Under the pieces are notes generated by a model that did not search any database, was not told the DNA's origin, and saw nothing but the letters and a program-made list of their open reading frames with translations. A stretch of 64,000 bases of DNA from Microstegium vimineum. Lineage: Eukaryota > Streptophyta > Magnoliopsida > Poales > Poaceae. Shown piece by piece: positions 56,315-64,000 of this stretch (the first letter of the stretch is position 1; each line of letters opens with the position of its first letter). The stretch lies in NCBI GenBank assembly GCA_022036555.1, contig CM039120.1, forward strand, positions 24,704,227-24,768,226. Direction: 5' to 3'. The translations under genes were made by a program, and so were the position numbers.

Positions 56315-56860
56315 TCAAGTGAATAAGATATAATGCTTATATGAACAAATAATAATAATCAATGACAACGCAAGCTGACCGTGAGTCACGGGATATTGTT
56401 GCTTCTGGTGAGACTCCATCTCCTTCCTCAGCGGTCTTCTCCTGATACTTGGGCACGGGGAACAGTGTTGCCCCATGTATCGGGCCATGAGTCTCCTCAA
56501 AGAGCTTGTCAGCGGCTGGCCCGAACGTGCTGACCATGATCTGGCGAAAAGTATTCAGGAAAGCTGAGTGATGATTTGTCATAGTTTCACTCATAGCTTT
56601 ATAGATCGCGGCACCGAATCTACGCTCTTCCTCCTCATCCGTGTTATCAGATTGATTCGGAAGGAGGGTTCTTGGGAGCGTATGTTTCTGGACAACCTTG
56701 TTGCTTTTGTTATTTGAGAAATACATCAAGCATTTGCTCTAGAACTCGTCTCATGCCTGCTGGATAAGACTTCTCATGTCTGTCGGCAATTCATCCACAG
56801 TTACGTTCAGAACCAGGTTGTTATCGATTTCAATCATCTTGAGGTGTGGTGTCCCACCGA
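56315..56860 (-). pseudogene. gag: Tat-type gag N-terminal region (truncated)
   Basis: Beginning near 56840, the minus strand encodes IEIDNNLVLNVTVDELPTDM, then (56337-56729, open 130 codons) DEEEERRFGAAIYKAMSETM and AFLNTFRQIMVSTFGPAADK. This resembles the region between PBS and gag core of grass Tat elements. Two stops lie in the first part. It ends at 56315 beside the foreign LTR fragment. Confidence 0.6.
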
Positions 56861-56875
56861 GCGTGCCCAAAAGTG

Positions 56876-58334
56876 TGTTGACACAAAAACTGACATTCTG
56901 CATCTCACACACAGCAAGCCAGAAAGCGTGACTTCAATCGGGTGCCTGGGTGTTTCGAGAACCAAAAATGTGCCAGTCAGTTTGACATGAAACTAACGAG
57001 GGATGAAAGTCATTAGACATAAACTAGAACATGCCGGGTAATACCAGACAGTTCCATATGTACGGCCCTGAAGCCACTTACAATGACATACAGCTATGAA
57101 AGCTATCTGCCAACATGTTTTATGTTGTGTTCGGTTAAAAAAGACATATAGCACGCAAACCACTGATTGCCGAACGCACATGCATGGGAAAAGGACATAC
57201 GAACGATTCATAGTTGACTATAAGTTAAAGCATAACCAATCTCGGCAATTAGCCGAATTAGGATCCATAATGAAGGAAACACGTAACCATACATGATTAA
57301 ACCAATCTAAAGCCTGCATCTGCCGCACGATACCTAGGGTCATCAAAGCTTAAACATGGATAGCATGCATGAACCCGCAACATGTAACAATCTAGATTCA
57401 AACTAATTTGGCTATTTATAGATATAAAATCTATTTATAGAAACAACATAAAAGCAACTCATTGTAACATAGATAGATCTATATAAACTAACAAGAGCCG
57501 AACCGTATCAATCTAGATTGGGCAAAAGAGTGTTTGCAAATATGTAAAGATTGTATAAAACATGCAACAAGATAACTTAATGAACCCAATAGATCTTGCA
57601 AAATCTACAGGAGCCGATAACTAACTTGCTTTTGCTAAGCATACAAGCAAACATCCACCGCACGACATCTACTCATAAGCAAAACACAAGCGAAGACCTC
57701 TTGATTATTAAGCAAAAATTTGCCGCACGATCATTAATAATAAACAAGACTACTTGCATCAATATCTAAATCCACCGCACGACAGATTGATGATTCCTCT
57801 CGAAGAACTCGACGACACAACAAAGGACTCGAATTTGGCACGGGGCCGGTTGTATTGATTTAGTTGTGAACACTTTTACAATGACCAAGGGTTTATATTT
57901 ATACCCCGGTCATGATATGAGTCCTAAGAGGACACGACTACAAGATATTAAAGGAAAAACATGAGATTTTCAACCCTAGCTTTCTCTCTGAAATCTTTAT
58001 TTCCTTAATCGTCACGATGTCGGTTGCCCGATTCGACTCCTACTTGCTGCTTTAGTTGCTTTTCCTCAACGGAAGATCGCCACTCCTAGAATAGCCGACC
58101 GCACGATCACTTGACAAATCTTTATAAATTAGTCGACCACATGGATATTTGCCGATCCTCAGGAAACTATCCGATAGCACATATACTTGCCGAACATCTT
58201 GAATGCTTGCCTCTGAATTCTTATTACGCACTGGTCCACCTATCATTCTCCTAAGCGTGCTAAAATCCAGTGTTAATAGTAACCTTTACTAAACTCTCTT
58301 AACCGTTCTCTAGGCCTCCAAATACTAGCCAACA
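56876..58334 (-). repeat. 5' LTR of a Tat-type element (1459 bp)
   Basis: Plus-strand ends are TGTTGACACAAAAACTGACA and ACTAGCCAACA. On the minus strand it is followed by TTTTGGGCACGCTCGGTGGG, a leader or PBS region known from Tat elements. It contains repeated CACCGCACGA/TGCCGCACGA-like text (57310-57790). It is inserted in CACTA-2. Confidence 0.75.
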
Positions 58335-59738
58335 ACTATTTCCGGAGGACGAAGATTGTCCTGACATCTATGAGTGTGGGAAGTTCTTGATTCCTAAGGC
58401 ACAACTCATAGATGAGGAACTATGAGAAACAAGGAGATTTCATAGGTGGTATATGAAAGCGGCAAAAGCCGGGATGTCAGGTTTCACAATCAAGATTCCG
58501 CCAAAGTACTTCCACTTGGCCGAAACTATTACTCTTCCCGTAGACTTCCACGACATGTGGCACCTATTCCAGGAAGAAGGCCTTGACATTGTCCAAGTCA
58601 CCCTATTCAATCTTAAGTCTCATTGCCAGCTTCACAGATTTCAGCAATACTAAGGGTCAACTGTATACTTAGTATGGCATGATGACTTCTCCGTGCAGGA
58701 CGTCGGTGATAGTAAGCAACAAAAAGAGTCATCATGTTCTCTACCTCTCTCCAATGCATATTGCTGAGAGAGTCATCAAAGGGTATGAGATAATGGATCC
58801 AAAGTTGACCGTGCGGCAGAGGAAACAAAAATATGAAGATAATATGAAAGAGGAGAAGAAGGCATTGTCAAGGTACATAAACGAAGTGATGAAGAAGGTC
58901 CACCCGGATGGGCCGCACTGTATCAAGGCGGCTTACCACTTTGGGTAAGTCAAAATTGTACATAGAGCTAAGTGGCTAGGATCATAAACTTACATCGTCG
59001 TCTTAACCTGTATGTTGTTTGAATGGTGTAGCAAGGGCCAAGTCGATGGCCACTGGGTTGCATTTAGCATCTATCCTCAAGATGGTAGGGCATGCATATT
59101 TGACTCGTTGTGGTCACCAAACAGACCAGGGTACAAGGCCTTCGAAGATTGCTTGAAAACGTAAGTCACCAAGCTTATTGATCATTTACGGTTATATCGT
59201 ACGTATTCAAATTATTGCTAACTAACACTAATGCATTTCGTACAGTGCTTACAGGACATACCTAAAGGAACCCCATTGCTGGGATCGAAGAAGTGAAAAG
59301 TTCAAGAAGAAACATTCATACCACTTAAAGATCCGACGTGAATTTCCTGTAAGTATTACCAAGATTCAGTCATTTTTCTTATATATGTGTTGTTCTAATG
59401 CTTCAGTATCGATCGTGCAGTGCGCTAAACAAACTTATGGATCAAAGGCATGTGGCTTGTACACCTGCGCACACCTAAGGCAGTGCAAGGAGTACACCAG
59501 TAGCTGGAAGAAGCTCAAGGCGGGAGTCAAGGAGTGGGAACACATTATGAAAGATTGTCTTGCTGTCAAGCAACTCAAGACGGACATTTGTAAGTTCCTA
59601 CTAGAGAACTGTGTGCTCGAAGGGCAAGAATTCTTTGACGATGAGGGTAACCTGGCGGTTCTACCTGAGTTCGAGAAGTTCAGGAAGTGGGACACCATGC
59701 TCCATCCCACGGATTACAAACACCAAGTGGAAATTTGA
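58335..59738 (+). CDS. CACTA-borne Ulp1-like (C48) cysteine protease gene, 5' truncated, spliced
   Basis: Reading with consensus GT..AG introns gives exons ending 58944, 59032-59160, 59246-59348 and 59421-59738 (stop TGA), with phases that join. The last three carry VDGHWVAFSIYPQDGRACIF (His), DSLWSPNRPGYKAF (Asp) and CAKQTYGSKACGLYTC (Gln and Cys), so all four catalytic positions of a deSUMOylase-type C48 peptidase are present. Upstream, 58450-58653 contains MSGFTIKIPPKYFHLAETIT, a segment that precedes this domain in other CACTA proteins. A stop near 58423 and the lost 5' end suggest the whole is no longer functional. Its role in CACTA biology is not known. Confidence 0.78.
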
Positions 59739-59939
59739 ATATGAAATGTAATCCTTGGTTTCATTTGTGCATGAGGACAACAAATGTGTTTGTGTATGGA
59801 TGTTTCTGTATATATATATATATGATGTTTATCTCTGATTTCAAATCTGGATGCAACCTGTAAATATTGAATTCAGCTTTTAAATCTGCATTTTTATTTT
59901 TTTAATAAAAAATATTAATAGTGGCGGCCATTATAAAGA

Positions 59940-60125
59940 GCCCGCTGCGGTTAAAGCATTTACCACAGCGGGCGTCTTATGTTGCCCGCTGCTGTAAATG
60001 GGTTTCCGCAGCGGGCACCAGCGACTGCCACGGTAAACGCTCCATTTACCGTGGCCTTGTCATCGCAACGGACGCCATTGCCCGCTGCGAAAAACCAATT
60101 TTGACTGACACCAAAAATCGGTTTT
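59940..60125. repeat. Array of hairpins in the CACTA-2 subterminal region
   Basis: Hairpins lie at 59940-59973 (GCCCGCTG...CAGCGGGC), 59984-60016 (GCCCGCTGC...GCAGCGGGC), 60027-60055 (GCCACGGTAAA...TTTACCGTGGC) and 60090-60125 (AAAACC...GGTTTT). The GCCCGCTG unit recurs at 60079. These are probably subterminal transposase-binding repeats (inference). Confidence 0.75.
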
Positions 60126-60134
60126 GACGTAGTG

Positions 60135-60590
60135 ATATGCAAGGTAAGTTTGCTACATCTTTGATCCCTACATATAGCTCCACATAAGCTTTAGAGATAG
60201 GATGGAGGAAGACAAACTTTGATATATGCCTTGGTGAGGAATCATACACCTTATGAGCGACTCGAGAGTACCATTTGAGGAACATTAAGTTTTCTTTACA
60301 AAATCTCGCAAAACCTCCGATATGAAACTTGTGAAAGAATGAGAAAACTAGTGCTCAAGTCAAGTTTTTCTATCTCTCAACCTCTCAAGACAAGGGATAA
60401 AGCTATAAGCCCCATGAAGGACTAAGGTAATATGGGTGAGTCTTTATTGCTAACTTTTCCATTCAAAAGAGAAGTATGATTGTTGTAGATTTAGTACTCT
60501 TGAAATATGAAGCATAGTAGCAACTCCTGATCCATCGAGCTAAGATTGATTGTTTGCTCGGGACAAGCAAAGGTTTGTCTTCGGGGATCT
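60135..60590 (+). other. Athila-like 3' UTR and polypurine tract
   Basis: Its text parallels the reverse complement of 34440-34600 of element F (for example TGCCTTGGTGAGGAATCATA). It ends GGGACAAGCAAAGGTTTGTC then TTCGGGGATCT, the PPT, immediately before the LTR. Confidence 0.7.
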
Positions 60591-60760
60591 TGTTGGCACA
60601 AATTATGATCAACTTTTACATAGCTAAATTGTTGCCACCAACCTCAGGATCAAGGATAAACAAACACATCATAGGCATATTTTATCAAATAACAAGTTCC
60701 ACATGTCCATGAGTGTTTGAGTCCAGGAATGAATAAATGAAGCAAATGAGAGCCAGTGGA

Positions 60761-60795
60761 CCCACATAGGGGGTCGGCCGACCACCCTATGGGCC
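60761..60795. repeat. GC-rich palindromic motif, 3' LTR copy 1
   Basis: CACATAGGGGGTCGGCCGAC then CACCCTATGGG, identical to the copy at 26801-26831. Confidence 0.75.
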
Positions 60796-61013
60796 CACAT
60801 GGCTCCCCTCTCGGCCATAATCCAAGAGAAGCACTCCAGAGTGATTTCCAACCCTTGGATCTCTATGTGCTTTCTCTCAACGGCTCACAAGCAAAGCACA
60901 AGGATTCATGGGCCCACACCAAGGAGATAAACGTGGCAAACACCTAAGAACCAACAACCAACCTCATTGACAAGTGGGACCCGCTCCAAGGAGGAAATGG
61001 TGGGCCAGTGACA

Positions 61014-61045
61014 CCCAGGGGGGGTCGGCCGACCACCCCCTGGGC
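61014..61045. repeat. GC-rich palindromic motif, 3' LTR copy 2
   Basis: CCCAGGGGGGGTCGGCCGAC then CACCCCCTGGG. It is better paired than its counterpart at 27050. Confidence 0.75.
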
Positions 61046-61113
61046 CCACCTGGCTCCCACATGGTACCCTGACCAGTGGGACCACTCCTAGAGGCCAGAG
61101 GAGGTCCCACTGG

Positions 61114-61147
61114 CCATAGGGGGGGTTGGCCGACCACCCCCTAGGTC
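61114..61147. repeat. GC-rich palindromic motif, 3' LTR copy 3
   Basis: CATAGGGGGGGTTGGCCGAC then CACCCCCTAGG. Confidence 0.65.
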
Positions 61148-61153
61148 GGTTGG

Positions 61154-63425
61154 TGTCACAACCCCAAAATTTCTATTTTGGGTTGTGAATAGAAAACACT
61201 ACATAAAATAGAAGGATTTGTGATTTTCCTAAAAATGATAAGATTTAATTAGGCTTTTAGTAAATAAAAATGTGCAAAATGTGAATTTCAAATTTGTTTT
61301 CAATATAATTTGTAAGGGGTGTTGCATTCATGCCTTTTGCATTTAATTTTATTGCGTGAAAACAATTTGATAAAATTTGGCTTTGGTCCAAAGCAATTTT
61401 GATCTATTTATAAAATAAGTAGATGATTTAAAAGTTTATCTTAAAAAAAAATTCAAAGCTTTATTACAAAACTCAGAAAATGATTTATGAAAGTATTTCA
61501 AAGTTTATTTGACCTCAAAAGGCTTTGAAAATGGTTTTCAAATGAGTTTGCAAAAACAAAAGGAAAGAAAAGGAAAAGGAAAAGGAAAATTCCCTCTCTC
61601 TCTTTCTCTCCTCTCTGGCCTAATACCGGAAGCAGCCCAGTCCCTCTCCCTCTCACCCGCACTCCTCTTTCTCCCATCGGGCCAACTCCACTCGGCCCAG
61701 TCACGCAGCAGCTGGCCTAGCTAGCCGCCAGCCCAGCTCCCTCACCCCGTAGCTCTCCCTCTCTCTCTGACCAGCGGGCCCGCCCTGTCGGCGCCAATGG
61801 GAAGCCTCACGCACTCATTCCTCTCTCTCTCTTTCTCTGCGCTGTGGACCTGTCTCGTTAGTCTCTCCCTCCTCTCTTCCTTGACGCAGCATAGATGCCG
61901 CACACCATCAATTCCTCCCCCTTCACTCCTCGGCTTGATGGCCATTGAGGCAAGGCCATCAAGGGGGCCTTCACTTCCTGCCTTTACCGCCAGGTCACCC
62001 ACGTCCCGCGTCTACCGCTCTCCTTCACCCTATAAAACGCACCCGCAAGCTCTCTTCCTCCTCTGTTTCCTCTCCATTCCCAGACACCTCTGACGCACTC
62101 GCTCTCGCCATTCCGAGCTCACCCTCGCGTCAATGTCTGGACTCAGAGCTCCGCCTCGATCTGCCGAAGCCATGGGTACCCTCTCCATCCCTTGTCTCTG
62201 TGCCTTGCGCCGCAACGAAGCTCACCAGTGTTTCTTTGCCACAGATCGTTGCCACAGGTCGTCGAGGCGCTCGGAGCCGCACCAGTGGCCGCAACCGCAT
62301 CCTACGACTCCGCGGTGACTCCCTCTTCCTCCTGATCTCCTCTTCTCGATCGATTAGGCACCGTACGCGTCGAATCGAAACACACCGTGGCCGGCGACCA
62401 TGGCGCCGCCACAGACAGTCCGCTCCGGCCAGCCAACGCTCCACCCAAACCCCCCTCTGCACTCGCATGGCCACACACCTCCTTCCCGTACCCTCAAATT
62501 TCCTCCTAGCCCTTTGCATCACCATATCCACACACACAGAGCACGCCGGACATGGCGCCACCACGGACACACCACCCTGGCCGTCCAGAGGCTCACCCGA
62601 TCCTACCCACGCACTCGCACGAGCTCGAGGAGTACTCCGGTGCACTCGGTTGTTTCTGAGGTGGCCGGAAATGCCTTACCGACGTTCGCTGGCGAGCTCC
62701 GAGCTCTGCCAATAATGGCGCCGCCGTGCATTGCGCTGCCCCAGCGGCCAAACCGTCCCCAATCCTCCTGCGCCATCCATCCCACGATCGAGGGCCAGGA
62801 TTAGAACCCCACCCCTGAACCGGTATGCACCGGTGTGGACTCGGTCCACCGAGCCTGCGCACGTGGGTCCACACCCACGCGGTGGACCGCGCCAACCGCA
62901 CGGCGCCACGCGGCGCCTAGTCAGCACCGTGTCAGCGCTCTGCGTCAGCATGACATCAGCACGACATCAGCGCCACTACCACAGCTCTACTGCTTTTGCA
63001 ATCTAGCCCCTCAGTTTCTTTCAAATAAACCCACAATACATCTTAGTTCAAATTCAATTCTTTTCAGTCCAGTTTTCTTCTGATCTAGCCCCTGAACTTT
63101 TTGTATAATTGGATCCGCAGACCAGAGCCCTTTTTCTTTTCAATTTTATTTATTTAAAAATCCAAAATGAGTTCAAATTATTTACAGATTTGCCATCCAA
63201 CTTCAAAAGCTCATAACTCTATCGTTTTAACTCCGTTTTGAGTCATTCAAATTGCGTTAGATTCGTAAAATCAAGATCTACAGTTTAGTATCCTTTAAAA
63301 CTATGTTAATATCTCTATAATTTCATGATAAATCCCTAACTTGATTAAATACGATGCAACTTACTTTATAAATAAATGTGAGTAGTTCAACTTTAGTTTT
63401 CAAATTCAAATGTAACTTTAGTTTT
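61154..63425 (+). repeat. Long LTR-like block starting TGTCACAACCCC
   Basis: The start TGTCACAACCCCAAAATTTC forms a hairpin with ATTTTGGGTTGTG (61157-61188), as seen in chromovirus LTRs of the Tekay/Del group (tentative). A TATA box TATAAAACGC at 62031 is preceded by CT-rich DNA and followed by GC-rich transcribed-looking sequence. The many overlapping Pro/Arg/Ser-rich frames at 61750-63080 on both strands show no family and are not annotated. The right end is unclear. Sequence changes to Tat RT near 63425. Confidence 0.55.
62031..62037 (+). promoter_or_regulatory. TATA box of the long LTR
   Basis: CACCCTATAAAACGCACCC, with CT-rich DNA downstream. Confidence 0.55.
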
Positions 63426-64000
63426 GTGAGTAGATTCATCTCTAACTTGTCAGAAAGAGTGTTACCTTTCTCTCCGCTATTGAAGCTTAAAAAGGATCAA
63501 GAGTTCGTGTGGGGTGACGTACAACAGAAGACTCTCGATGAGATCAAAGAGTACATGAAGGCACCACCCGTATTGGTACCTCCGCAGCTTGACAAGCCGT
63601 TTAAGTTGTACGTGGTGGCCGACAAACTGACAACAGGGTCGGCCCTCATGCTAGAGTTCAAGGGAAAAGAGAGAGTAATAGCTTACCTTAGCCGAAAATT
63701 ACTAGATCCAGAGACAAGGTACTCGGCTATAGAAAAGCTTTGCTTATGTGTGTTTTATTCATGTACTAAGCTTCGACATTATCTGTTAAATGCCGAATGT
63801 GTGGTAGTTTCTGAGTTCGATGTGATAAAATACATGTTATTGATGCCAATTTTAAATGGAAGAATCGGAAAATGGATTTTAGCCCTATCAGAATTTGATT
63901 TAAGGTATGAATCAGCAAAAGCAGTAAAGGGTCAGGTTATTGCTGATTTCGTTACCCAACACCGCGATCCCTCTGCTGACATGATAACCATTGCACCGTG
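63426..64000 (+). CDS. Tat-type RT thumb and RNase H, partial at both ends
   Basis: The plus strand is open without a stop to the window edge. RT C-terminal text FISNLSERVLPFSPLLKLKK is followed by TLDEIKEYMKAPPVLVPPQ. The RNase H follows with LYVVADKLTTGSALMLEF, AYLSRKLLDPETRYSAIEKL, YSCTKLRHYLLNAECVVVS, IKYMLLMPILNGRIGKWILA and KAVKGQVIADFVTQHRD. The last marks the passage into the second RNase H of Tat elements. The RT palm with its catalytic Asp residues is absent at the junction near 63425. Integrase lies beyond the window. Confidence 0.85.
   Translation, partial: MSRFISNLSERVLPFSPLLKLKKDQEFVWGDVQQKTLDEIKEYMKAPPVLVPPQLDKPFKLYVVADKLTTGSALMLEFKGKERVIAYLSRKLLDPETRYSAIEKLCLCVFYSCTKLRHYLLNAECVVVSEFDVIKYMLLMPILNGRIGKWILALSEFDLRYESAKAVKGQVIADFVTQHRDPSADMITIAP

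Larger units (their letters stand above)
58335..60134 (+). mobile_element. 3' part of a CACTA transposon (CACTA-2)
   Basis: The right end inverts to CACTACGTCAAAACCGATTT, a CACTA terminus, at 60134, with ATA following as possible duplication. It holds a spliced gene with a Ulp1-like domain (58335-59738) and GC-rich subterminal hairpins (59940-60125). The left part, with any transposase, is absent. The Tat LTR lies at the break. The right flank is Athila 3' UTR. Confidence 0.82.
60591..61153 (+). repeat. Athila-like LTR, same family as LTR E, truncated
   Basis: It starts TGTTGGCACAAATTATGATC and aligns with 26626-27190. It carries three palindromic motifs (60761, 61014, 61114). It stops after CCTAGGTCGGTTGG, where a new LTR begins. 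Confidence 0.85.

Noticed and set aside
61742..63083. Long Pro/Arg/Ser-rich frames on both strands, up to 256 codons
   Set aside because: They overlap in several frames of GC-rich LTR sequence without any recognisable domain, so they are shadows of composition.

Overview
The window is repeat-filled intergenic DNA from a large plant genome, almost certainly a grass. Evidence for this: Athila-type and Tat-type Ty3/gypsy elements, SIRE-like Ty1/copia LTRs, a Reina-type chromovirus with a 351-bp LTR, a Stowaway MITE, two CACTA transposons (one carrying a Ulp1-type protease gene), a TRIM and a gag-only LTR element. A panicoid grass (sorghum, sugarcane or maize-like) is my guess, but the species cannot be fixed from the sequence. 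I found no convincing intact host gene, no rRNA or tRNA gene and no CRISPR. Almost every coding stretch belongs to a transposable element and most are broken.

Layout. 1-1346: 3' end and 3' LTR of an Athila-like element. 1347-7668: Tat-type gag and protease split by a complete 4480-bp gag-only element (2059-6538, target duplication TAGGC, open 515-codon ORF). 7669-8890: degenerate retroelement DNA. 8891-11351: Reina-type protease, gag, PBS and 5' LTR on the minus strand, with a 612-bp TRIM inserted (10327-10938). 11790-12530: decayed LINE reverse transcriptase. 12560-16260: AT-rich DNA with MITEs. 16261-17447: SIRE-like copia LTR. 17690-20355: homopolymer-inflated sequence that looks like a data-quality artefact. 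20370-25250: copia gag and LTR end, then Athila-like LTR and 3' UTR interrupted by a 2042-bp copia solo LTR. 25260-26600: fragment of a PF04195-type retroelement ORF.

26626-44217: Athila-like element E on the plus strand: 5' LTR, Asp-tRNA-type PBS, gag, protease, then no RT or integrase but a spacer with its own TATA box and an ATHILA ORF-1-type gene. It is split by a minus-strand Athila pol element F (32737-39990) fused to an LTR of another family (39995-42692), which itself contains a deletion derivative (40633-42077). 44218-46600: LTR with a PPT on its left and a PBS on its right. 46633-49420: CACTA-1. 49445-53036: Athila element G (minus). 53040-56875: ATHILA ORF remnant, three LTR fragments and a Tat gag. 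56876-58334: Tat 5' LTR. 58335-60134: 3' part of CACTA-2 with the Ulp1-like gene. 60135-61153: Athila 3' UTR and LTR. 61154-63425: long LTR-like block. 63426-64000: Tat RT/RNase H running off the window.

The most interesting unexplained signal is a family of roughly twenty self-complementary GC-rich motifs with a core close to GGTCGGCCGACC. They lie in Athila LTRs and UTRs, and their arms differ between copies yet usually still pair.
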